This document shows, in pieces, positions 50,308-61,125 of a DNA stretch of 64,000 bases (positions are counted from its first letter, which is position 1; each line of letters opens with the position of its first letter). The stretch is from Nephromyces sp. MM_2019 (lineage: Eukaryota > Apicomplexa > Aconoidasida > Nephromycida), in NCBI GenBank assembly GCA_015657535.1, contig JADHZB010001669.1, forward strand, positions 1 to 64,000, given 5' to 3'. The notes under the pieces are model-generated. The model did no database searches, had not been told where the DNA came from, and was given only the letters and a program-made list of their open reading frames with translations. A program made the position numbers and the translations under genes.

Positions 50308-51448
50308 TTACCGATCGAATGCTTTTAAAGCAAGATCTTTAGACCAAAAACGTTAACAATCTTAACTTCTCAGACGGCGATGCATCAACAGAAAAACAAA
50401 AGGAAGGTCAATCCTTATCTTTGATAAGCAAAAGATCCAGAAAGCAAGTTACACACTCAAACCAGTAGGAACGGACTCAAAGATACCCACATAAAAAAAG
50501 ATAAATCAATATATTAGTTTGGCTTGTTAGACTTTTCACCTAGCATGAAAAGCAATTTTATTCCGCAAGGTAATGAGTAGTTCGCCTAGCAATTGGATCG
50601 GCAGGATCATCCAAACTGAAAGCCTAAAGACGCAACTACTTTTTCGCTTCAAAAAAGCCAGAAGCCAATCAATTCAAAGGCGATGTTCCTCGCTTTACCG
50701 GGCCCCGTCGCAAGCTACGCCACGTTTAGTTAAGCCTACACGGGTACCTTCAAAAAGGTAAATCACCGCTCAGTAATAAGACAACTACAAAAGATGTGGT
50801 GGCCTAGAGTAAAAGAAACAAAATCTAGGAGCCATTCTGACTAGACGACGTGTAAGAGTGTAGTCGCATATAAAAGAGGATAAAAGGAAGGTAACAACAC
50901 TTTTGGGGGAAAGCCAACAATTTGGGGGGTAACCAAGAGCACCGCGCAAGGGTTAACTGCAGATTTTGTACTGAAACACACTAAATCATAAAGAGCCAGA
51001 CTTTGAAGAATTGTCGGAGCAAATTAGCAAGTTAAGTGCCGGTTTCGACTTATTTGCTGTATACCATACATTCCCCAGGACCATTTGCCGTGGCTCTACC
51101 AACTCTTCAGAACGGCGGTTCACCGGGCTAACACTTGAAACTTCATCGCACTACATGAGCATATGCCACCTCTTGTGCACTACTTGCTCAGACAAAGGCA
51201 TTCCGCCGCAGGCTTCACAATTTTCACTGGAATAACGAATAAGTCCCTATGCGGGTATTAGCTGCAAAAAACACGCTGTGCGAGGTTGCCCGGGGGCACA
51301 CACACCACAATTCATGCTTTTGCGGCAGCGACGTGGGAGTAGAGTGGGTGGCGAGGGGCACCCCTCAGCGCGCAAGCTTCAAAGTCGGCCACGAAGGGCG
51401 TGTCTTGGTGACAAAGTTAACAACCAGTGGAAAGTGTCACGAACCGAT

Positions 51449-51540
51449 TGAGAAGGGTGTGTTTGCCATCTCATTTTGTAAGGGCATGTTTGCAATCTCA
51501 CTTCGGAAGGGTATGTTTGTTGTCTCATTTTGTAAAGTCC
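51449..51540 (+). repeat. 27-bp tandem repeat, three copies
   Basis: Three copies of AAGGGTATGTTTGCxATCTCA followed by TTTTGTA or CTTCGGA. The plus frame reads KGMFAISFC-type repeats, but no splice or start signals support translation. Confidence 0.7.
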
Positions 51541-53465
51541 GAAAAGTGTAAAGTAAATGCACGGAGGCGCCTTAATCTGGGTTATATTACACGGAAAACA
51601 CCGCATGCAATACGGGTTTATCAGGTAAGTCCTAGGGGTCAGATTTAGAGTGGAGGTAAGTGGGAACCGGTAGTGCTCATGAGGATATTGGTAGAGAGCT
51701 TTGGAAAACAAGCTGGATAATCACAATGCACATACGTAGCACTCGCTGGCAGCCTGTTTTCATCAAACTAGGAGCCCCTCCGGAGAGCTGAGGAAGAGCC
51801 TAGCGCTAATGAACAAATTACATGGCATACTGCTGGCTTCAGTAGTTTTCTACGCACCATTTAGGGACTGACATCATTTACCACTTTCTGTTTTTGTATG
51901 TGTATCTCGCGTTTGTATTAATAGTCTTTACGTGCAGGTAATTCAGGCGAAACTGTGCCACCTGCTCTGTATATAGTTTCTAGAAGCTGAGATCAAGTTT
52001 TGTTTTGCACTGTACCGACTGGAAGCTCCGTGAAACCCCGAGCCGCAACCTAATTTTTTCTTTTCAAGGTATAGTCCACATATTCAGTGCACGTACTGCC
52101 AATGGGAGAGGGCTGCATTTACACATTTTTTGCCTCCGTCATATGAGAGCGGCATAGATATTGTCCTATATCATCCGGCAGTTTAAATTTTACGACCCTC
52201 AATAGTTACAAATGCTTAGCTCTTTTTTCCAAGCCACGTTATGTAGTATTCTCATCTGCAAAAATTAGATTACGGCCTATTCCTCCTTGTCAAAAAAAAG
52301 TTTAACATGAAGCAACTAATGAAAGCAGCTCGCTCAAAGTGTAGTTTTTGTAGTCTTTCATTGTGGTATGCATCATAAGCCTGTTCCCGCATACAATTCT
52401 GAGAATGGCTGCGCGACAAAGCCCTCGCAAAAAGCACTTTTCTTTCTCAGTCAGTAGTTTTCCTACTCAAATAAAGAGAAAGAATCTTTTAACTAAGGAA
52501 AGCAAGTAAAAGTCGCTTGCCAGAAAATGTTTCCCACACGGGAAGAATACACAGCTCGGTAGATGACCTAGGTACAGTATAGCGGAACATTAAGAGTTGC
52601 TGGTCGGCATTCTGCGGTTAGAGGTAGCAAAGGACGATGCAGTGTATAGGAAACTCTATGCTTATGAAATATACGGTTAGAGCCTTTAGCAGAGGCGTAT
52701 TGGGGTGGCATCGAGGTGGTATCGTTTGTTTCGCTATACCCCAATCGCGAACAAACTAAGAAAACAACGCCAGTATTGGAAATCGATAAGCTAGCTTTGA
52801 TTCCCTTAAATTGTTACGAATGCCAAACATTCTGCAAGCAGCACAAAAAGTGCTGGTGGTTCGTGCTCTGTTTGGATAAACATACATGAGGAACTTTTAA
52901 AAGTTAGTAGAGAGGGTACAATCATTCAAATTTGGAGTACGGCAGCCCTTCAATTTAGCTTTGTTATTTCAATTTTTTCTCAAAGAGCAGTTTATCAGCA
53001 CCAGCACTGGGTAGTGCGCGGGATCGGTATTATGAAAGTAGACACTACTACTATTCCAACCCCGTTGTTCCCGTTTCTGAATCTGAAAATGAAATATAAA
53101 TGTCGTTTTGTAGCTGTTATGTTGGATTCAAGGCTAGATAAACACTAATTTCGTGATATATATGTTTACACAAAGCATTGAGGTGGCAAAAAGAGCAATG
53201 GAAAGAGCACATCGGAGTAGCTGAACATCAAGCACATTGCCAATTAATGCTCCTAGCTGAGATTAATACTCGATCATCTGATAAATTGAGTGATCTCGTT
53301 TGGATGGTAGAAGGCGAATTATAAATTGAACGACACCTAAAAAAATCTGCAGCTTTTATTTGAGGTACGGTTCGGTCGTTTAATTGCTACTTGAGTAATC
53401 TATGTGAATATGATTCCAAAGTTCTCCTAAAGGGTTTGTGAGCAAACACATGCAGCTAACACGTA

Positions 53466-53635
53466 TCACAAAGGGTCCAAATGGATGTGCTCAGTAAATA
53501 GGGTCTCCTTCAAGTAAGCTTTCCTTCGTTGTATTATCCGTGACGAAAAACTTTCAAGGCACCCTATTCGAATAGTTTTGGTATTCTCGCTGCAATTTCT
53601 TTCCGCTTGCGGTCCAAAAAAATCCAACTTGTGTT
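53466..53635 (-). other. Candidate terminal exon of the large secreted-protein gene
   Basis: Minus-strand open stretch ending in a stop at 53466, with NCSENTKTIRIGCLESF. If entered at the ATTATCAAG acceptor it joins in phase 1 with the exon ending at 54787, matching all other introns of that gene. The acceptor is weak (AAG), so this is tentative. Confidence 0.3.
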
Positions 53636-54786
53636 CTTGATAATCACAATATTGTAGGGAAATCCAGCCATAGCCAGACATCAAGTATTACTCGACCACA
53701 GCGTATCGGCAAGATTTTTCCGGTATTTCGCTTCAGAGAATAATTATGTGATCATACGGCTATAAAAATCGCCATAGCAAACAAAATCTAGCCTCTGAAC
53801 AGGAATTAAACTCATCAAAGGTCTGAGCTACCAGCGAAGTGTGATTCCCAATGGTGCTAAGCGTTGTTCCGGGAGTTCAATCCACACACTGCAGGCAATA
53901 AGCGAGGGAATTTCGTTGTAGTGTAGTACTCGAGAGCTAATACACTGGTGCGCACTAGTAATTAGCACATGTTCAAGCTTTGTAATTGGAAGCTAGAATT
54001 TTTTTTCTATGTAAACAAATTCGTAGACCACGGAGTAGCTAACAAAATAGTGCATGCGTAGCGTTGCGGTAGTGTTCTCCCGCGTCTCATTTGTTACTGA
54101 AAGGGAATAAACTACGCAGAAAAAACCATATAGGGAGGGGTTTTGTTGGAACATAAATGGAGGGCTGCCGCGTATTACTCCATGAAATGACTTCTACGAT
54201 ATTATGCAATGTAAAATACGAATAGCTTTTTAGTTTCTCATTACGAATATAGCCACACTCTCTATTCTGATACTGATCTCATCGTGCCTTTATTCTGCGA
54301 GATAGATAGGTATCCCAGCTTTCTAGTCAAGAGTTATTAGTCACTTTTTTCTTTTCACCCGCCTAACAAAACTGTATATCACAACACCTTACATCCTGTA
54401 TGTAAAATGACAATTTCAATAAAAGAACATAATTTTCTAGATGATCCAAAAAATGGTGTCTTCCGTTGTCGGAGAGTTCTCCCGGGAGTTTCGAACGCGA
54501 ACAGCCCTTTTCATCTGCCCCAAACTTCTACTATTACCGTTCATTAAAAAAAAACTATTAGCATCACCCGTCATGCATTCTCGGCCTTTATAAAAGAGTT
54601 TAAACATGATAATCAGTATTTTAGTCTAGCAGACATTGTTTTCTCGGGTTTATCACATGTGCCTTGTGAGCCTTCCTGCCTATGACCATACAAAAGATGC
54701 GTATCCATTAGCAATGTATTAAAGCCACCTCAATTTATAAATCCAACTATCCTATATACTGGATATATAAGATACTTACAGCGTAC

Positions 54787-57700
54787 CTTGAACTATCGGA
54801 CAGATTGCCCCTACCCCGGCGATACTTCCATCGGCCACGAAAGGAGTGATAGATATATTTATTATAGAGAATCCAGTTTTCTCACACTGGAGTGTCAGCT
54901 GCTCTAGATCCTCCGAGGTAGTACTAATTCCCAAGTCGGTGCCTGGCCCTGTCTCTATTCTCACCTGGACTTCCCGAAAGTATGCACGGTTCTTCACGGG
55001 GGCTAAGTAAAAGAGCTCATTGTCTTCTAATAAGCTTAAATTCATTTGCCATTTTTCCCCCACTTGCATTGACCTAACGTATTCTGCACTTCGACATCTT
55101 ACCTCAGGTAGGTCAACGCATACTGCAAAGAATTGAAAGAACACGCTAGGCAATATCAAGTATTTGAAGCAGGGCGCATGCGGTGAAAACTTATTACACG
55201 ATCAAAAAGAAGTAATAAGCGCAAAGAATTGCATATATTGGCGGTTCAGAAAAGGGTATCAGAGCATATTTTAATCACTTCACTTCGACCACTTTCGGTT
55301 AAAGACGAAGTCAATGCACAATCTTCCCAATGAAAAGCATTTGAAGGAGAAAAAAAAGTAAGCGCACAGCTGGAGGCTTGGTGAGCTGCAATTGATAATT
55401 TTTACATTAAAGTAGCGGCGAATGCAAACAGTAAAACATCACGGATATAGGCAGCTCGATGCTAAGTTCATTACGACATAAAACTCAAGGTCATAGTTTA
55501 CTTCTCTTGCATATTCAAGTGAAACATGCTTCACTCTAAGCTTCGAATGGCTGCTATCACCCAAAAGCTCCTTTAGAGGCATAAGCATATCACTCATGTA
55601 TCATTTTTTTAGGCAGAAGAGAGAACCCTAGCTTGTATTTTTGTGGTAAGCTGGCGCTTTTGTGGCAGCACCAGCCATATTTTCAAGGCTAGAGCACTCA
55701 ACACGTATTCTACGTTTTGCTTATTCCTCTGTGCTATTCATTTAAGGCAAGGCCGCAACACCAGATCAGCAATTCTCTACGACGCTCCACGCTTTCTCCT
55801 AACATCAATGCTTATCATAAGTTTCTAAGAAACTTTTTTTCCTTTTTCCTTCATTTGCAACTATTGCATCCCCAAAAATGTAGCGGAAGTGGAAATATAT
55901 CCGTGAATTTATTCGTATTATTTTCAAATCTAGCACCTCTAACAGTTTTGGCAACAAAATAAAGCGTGCTCAAGACTGACATGCAGCTGCACAGTGATCG
56001 AGTGTGCCTACGAGCACTAACCGTGGTTTACTGTGCAATTCGAACTCCGTACCCTAGGAGATCCGTCCACTCCTAATTCTTCAAATTGCACGATTAGCTG
56101 TTTCTCATGGAAGCCAGGTTCTTCACAAAGGAACTCCAGCAACCCGAAATCAGCTTTACTTCCCTCGGTTGATTGAAGCAACTTCGTAGTCATTGCATCT
56201 CTAATCGTTGCGCGTTTATACATAGGTTCTCTGAAAATTCTAAGCTTTGTATTTGTCCCCACAAATCCCCACGCGTTAGAGGGATGTTCACAGATATTAG
56301 CATCTCTTGTAATGCCTTGCATGCTTGGAAAGTCTGCTTGGGTGTGCTTCTCTGTAAGTTCGTATAAAGCGTCCTCCTGGCTTTGACCTGCTTTGCCTAT
56401 CTGTAATATGCCAGTGTTAACTTCGCGCTGAGCTCTGGAAGAGGTATTATCAATGGAGCTCTCAGGGATTCCATTTTGGACGTCGGCACCAAGATAAATA
56501 ACATTGCTTGCTTTTCCTTTGATGGTGTATTTAGACTCATCGTCATCAGCTGAGTACTTCGTACCCTTATTCATTGCTATCATATTTGCCAAATCTTTTT
56601 CTTCGTTATGAACTAGTGGAAAATCATTTTCATGGTCATGGGAGGCTATATCGTATGCGCTCTTTGGCTCATGAAAAGAATACTTCTGCCCACGCGCCGC
56701 GTTGTAGACATTCTTGCTATTTTTCGGACAACCTGCAACAAAATCATAGCAGTTTAGTAATATACGTTGTATGCTCTTCGAAAGCAGAGTCAAGATATCC
56801 ATCAATGCTGCATAGTTACAAAAAGAGAGAACTATTGTTTAAGCTAAGCTGAAGAGACAATTTGGGCTTACTACGGTGTTAAAATTGCTGCAGTAATGAA
56901 CGAATACTTCTATGGTACTGATTCTTAAGCGCTTGGGGAAGTCAGGAGCACAGACCCTTTTTATAATGATAGCTACGATATCTCGATGAATACAAATAGC
57001 AATAATAGCGTTAGAGGGGCTTTTATGTAATCCCTTGATTTAAGGAAGGCCGGCTGCCTTCAAGAATAAACAATAAATTGCATCATTTGTTTCAAAAAGA
57101 AGCCAGTGCTGCTGAGTATGTTATAAAAAAGCCTCTTACAAACATTAAACAACCACGGTATTTTTTTTGTTCATGAAGTAGGCTATTGTTTGTACCATGC
57201 AGTATTCGAATTTAGAGTGCTATTAATTTGATTGTTTTGGGAGATAATACTTAAAGCGGGATAAGATACTAGCACTGGAAGACATCTAACAGGTAGACTT
57301 TAAAAATACCAACTATTTTCGAATGGGGGCTATATCGTTTGACGCACAAAAGGTGAGCACGTTCACGTAACTCTAGTCATGGTTTTTTCACTTGATAAAC
57401 AGGGCTTTTTTCGTACTTTGTCTTATGGGGCAAGCTATAGCCGCGACCTCAGTGTGCCTAGCTCTGCTCACAACAGCAGCAAGATAGTGACGTTCAACTG
57501 ACATCTGCTTGTCATCGTCTTCCGGGCAGTTGAGCGAAACCTCGGAGCTAGTAATATCTCTACCGCTTCCAAGATCTCTAGTAATTACTAGCAAATCCCC
57601 TGAGTTGAAGGGATCATAATTTTCATGCTCTAGATTGATTCCTGGCGGACTTACCAATTCTGCATTCATATTATGCTCAGCGTGACTCCAGGGCACGCTT

Positions 57701-60700
57701 TCCTTTAGATTGTTGTGCCACTTGGCTTCGATTATATCATTAATATAAACAGGACCCTTGCTGTTCTTCCTCTTTGTATTCACAATAATATTTGTTAGCT
57801 TCCCATTTTCATTGTGGCTTTGGATTGTATCATTGTGGAAATTACAGCGAAGCTGTAGGGTCTCCGGCTTGAAGGTGTTCAGTATCTCTACACCCAGAGT
57901 CCTAGGGCTAGACATTGCAGCATCGGCGGTTGTTAGTTCTTTGCTATTCAAGTAGTCACTTAATCTTTCATTAAAGCCACTGCATGAATCTAGATTACTC
58001 GCTTTGTCAACAGTGCGTGGAAGCTTTTCAAGGGATTTCTCAGCATGGGCCAGCCCTCGAAATTCTGTTCTGATTGTGGGTGAATAGGCAACGTCGTAGC
58101 GAATATTTTCACGAAAAGGCGCTGACTCTATTTCCTTTTTACGGGAATCATTTGTGGTTGGTGCAGCTAAGCCCTGATCGTTAGTAGCTGTAGAAATGAA
58201 CATAAGGGTTGATTACTTTATAGTGTTTGCGCATGAACAGGTACGATTTCATAGGTAACGGTGCTAGAGGACAGTGAAGTTGCGAACTGCAAGTGCATGA
58301 ACGTACTTCGCTCGCCTGCAGCTTAAGATTAACAAAAGATCACAGGAAGAAAATGAAGAATGTGGACATTGGATAAGCGTTGTGTTATCTAGGCAGCTTG
58401 AGCGCTCGCCAGTATGTATGCCCTGAATTAAAATTGAATCTATTAGATGATGCTAATTTAGGTTATTAAAGGCAGTTAATGCGGGCTCTACGGCAGCGAT
58501 GCGAGGTAGGAGAAGCTGCAACAAGCTAGAAAATCTGATTTGGACATACAGTTACATTACCTTTAACAGCTAATCCATTGCCCTCACCAGTTTCTGCGGC
58601 TTTTGCAATTCTCAATGTATGAGCTTCGCCGTGCAAAGCTTCGTTATTGCTTTCAAGGGTTTTGTCCCTTAAATTGTTTATGGGCCCTTCTACGAGGTCG
58701 ACGTGCCTTTGAGCCTTTAAACCATCTAGTATTTCAATTGTGGTTGAATAGAGTTGCTGAAGGGTGGGTGAGATGCGAAGTGGCATTATGGGGCGTGACT
58801 CTATAAAATCTTCTAAATTTAAACCGATATCTTTCTCTGCTTTTACTTCGAAGGAATAAGGTAATTGCTCTCTTCGCGAAATTTCACTTTGGGTATCCAA
58901 GTTCTTACTAGAGATATTGGCGGGTAATGCACCACTCTTTTGATTACTATCCATGTTTGAAATTTCGCTCCTGCCGTAAAATAACCCTTTGCCCAGCTGA
59001 CCTTCCCATCGTCCTTTTTCCAACTCTATTGTGAGCTCTGTTACCTCGGACTTATCCGTATCCCTGGTGCCTAGCCTAATTATAGATATAACGGGTAGCA
59101 ATTCCTCTGTGGGCCTTAAAGTAGAAGTTAAAGAATTTTCATAAGCTGAAAAGGAGGTTCTACTAGTTGTTGGGATATTTGGTACCCCGGGCGCTTGATA
59201 GTTTACATGCATACTAGCAAACTCGTCATCTTGCGTCATTGCGTCCCCGGATGGCTGCAAAATTGTATGTGCCTCATTAAATGACGAATGGTTGTCCGAT
59301 ATGTTTTGCCCGGGTAAGCCGTTGTGCGCATAATTATGAGCGGATGGGTCATTGGCGGATATTTCTTCCAGGTTAGATCCATTTTCAGGCAGTGCACTGA
59401 AGTGTGGAATCATTGATGGGCCGACTACGGATGAGACGTGAGAATCTGATTTTCCTGGTGGACTTGGAACTGGCTGCAGTGCCTCTGGAAATCCTCTACC
59501 CACGTTCTCGGTAGGTCTTGTAACCGGCGTAGGTGCTACATTTTTGTCTGCTAAAGGTGATTTCAAGAAATCGCTGTCGTTAGCTTGAAAATTCTGAGAT
59601 GGAACTGACCAATTATGCGGCAGTTGTGTCATGAATGACGGTAGCTCATTGTCCTGAGTTGTCGCATCTACGTGGTTTACATTAACCTTAGGTTCAGCAG
59701 TCAGATTAGTGATGTTATTGCTTTCTTGACTGGGAGAATTGTGGGGGTAAGAGTAGACATTGAGCTTCTGGAGGGTTTCCAGAATTTCTAGTTCCTTTTC
59801 TCTTCTAGCTTCATTGGGTTCCTTGTACGATGGCCGAATTAGAAAATCACCAGCTTCTCTGTTGTACTGGTAGGGTGCTTGTTGCATTTGATAGCCCGGT
59901 CCCTGAAAAAACTCTTGCTTTACTGCACTCCTGTACTTGTTAGGGTCCAGAGCTTGTTCGAACTGAGCAAACTTTTTTGCAAAGCTTCCCAAGGCATCGA
60001 GGTAAGATCCTGGTGTTGAAGAGGGAGTGTAACCTGAATCTAAACTGTTTCCTAAGTTAAGTAAATTCGATAGCCCCAGACCAAATTGATTTACGGATTG
60101 AGGAGATGACACTGATGTTGGCATAGTCGGCATCTCACTATTCGTTTGCTGCGAGTAAGAGAGTACAGCATCAGTGTTTGGTAATTGGCTTTCTGAGTTG
60201 TATGCGTAATGGCGGCTCGATGTAAGCTCCAAGCCTGTGAAGCATCGAATAAGGAGAAATTACGGAATTGAATATAGTTTTGTTTGCTTCATCTCATAAG
60301 TGAAGGCTTCTCTTTTCATGAGTCATAATTTAAGAAGAAATTAAGGAATTGAGTATAGTTTTGTTTCACTTTTCTCATGAGTGATGACATTACTTATCAT
60401 GAGTCATAATATGCCGAATTTTAAATCTTATTATAGGAAAAATTATGCATGGTATCACTAGATATCTACATAGTGCATAATTTTCATGTAAAATTATCTC
60501 TTGTAATAATATATTAAGCGGCTTGAGCTTTTTTACATTGTACTCTAATGTAATGTTCTTCTAGCGCTACTTCTGGTAGGATAAATTTATCCTGTGCGAC
60601 CAGCATCACAGCAATGTATCTATTCCCTGCTACAATATGCATTATTGGCCCTGGTAGTATTATTTTCTATCTTTTAGAAGTTTTTCCTAAACTATTCTCA

Positions 60701-61125
60701 CCGGGATTCAAAGAGTTCTCTGGCGCGCCGATGCCGCTAAACGGAGACAATGATGTTAGGGTAAGCCCTAATATCCCTGCCTTGCCAATATCCCGTACCT
60801 TATCCCCAAGTCCAAATCCTAGGTCTCCATTCCAGCCAACGATATCTCCAGGCAATATTCCTGTATTCAATAAGCCATTACCAAGGCTCATAAGCTTACG
60901 AAATATGCCTGCCCTACGTATTCCACTTGCTGGCGGACTTGTATTGAGCTCGATTTCTCCTTTCTCCCGTGGTTCTTGCAAAACGTTCGCTACGGAATCC
61001 CATACTTTTTTGTCCTGTTCTTGACTAGTCTGTTGGGTTGTACGGCCGGTAGTGAAACCGCACTCGTTGCTAGCCAATAAGATAACTAATATGATAACTA
61101 GAAAGTGACTTTGGAAGCGCCTCAT
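54787..61125 (-). CDS. Large secreted multi-exon protein with repeated two-Cys units, unknown function
   Basis: I do not recognise the family. Exons: 61125-60702, 60234-58561, 58187-57417, 56732-56022, 55122-54787, at least 1,305 residues; all GT-AG and every junction phase 1. The start at 61125 gives a clear signal peptide (FLVIILVILLAS). Exon 1 continues with a Gly/Leu-rich segment (GNGLLNTGILPGDIVGW). Exon 2 is long, Ser/Pro/Gln/Asn-rich and probably disordered. Exons 3, 4 and 5 each end with a similar unit: hydrophobic-x-C, about 27-32 residues, then a second Cys, usually followed by P-[IV], as in SLNCPEDDDK...AAIACPI, EFLCEEPGF...SSNCTV and LTLQCEKTGF...GAICPIV. Exon 5 ends either at CAAG|GTACGC (54787, phase 1) or at a stronger CT|GTAAGT donor (54780); if neither is used it stops at 54776. 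No transmembrane or GPI tail was seen, so the 3' end may lie further left. Adhesive or surface roles are only conjecture. Confidence 0.7.

Larger units (their letters stand above)
50063..54786. other. Mostly uncalled interval
   Basis: No firm gene. It holds a two-copy 80-90 bp duplication (50138-50307), a 27-bp tandem repeat (51449-51540) and a candidate terminal exon at 53466-53635. CA/TG tracts are absent. The open frames at 51.2-51.7 kb run through the tandem repeat. Promoter and leader sequences of the AP2 gene are expected at the left end. Confidence 0.4.
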
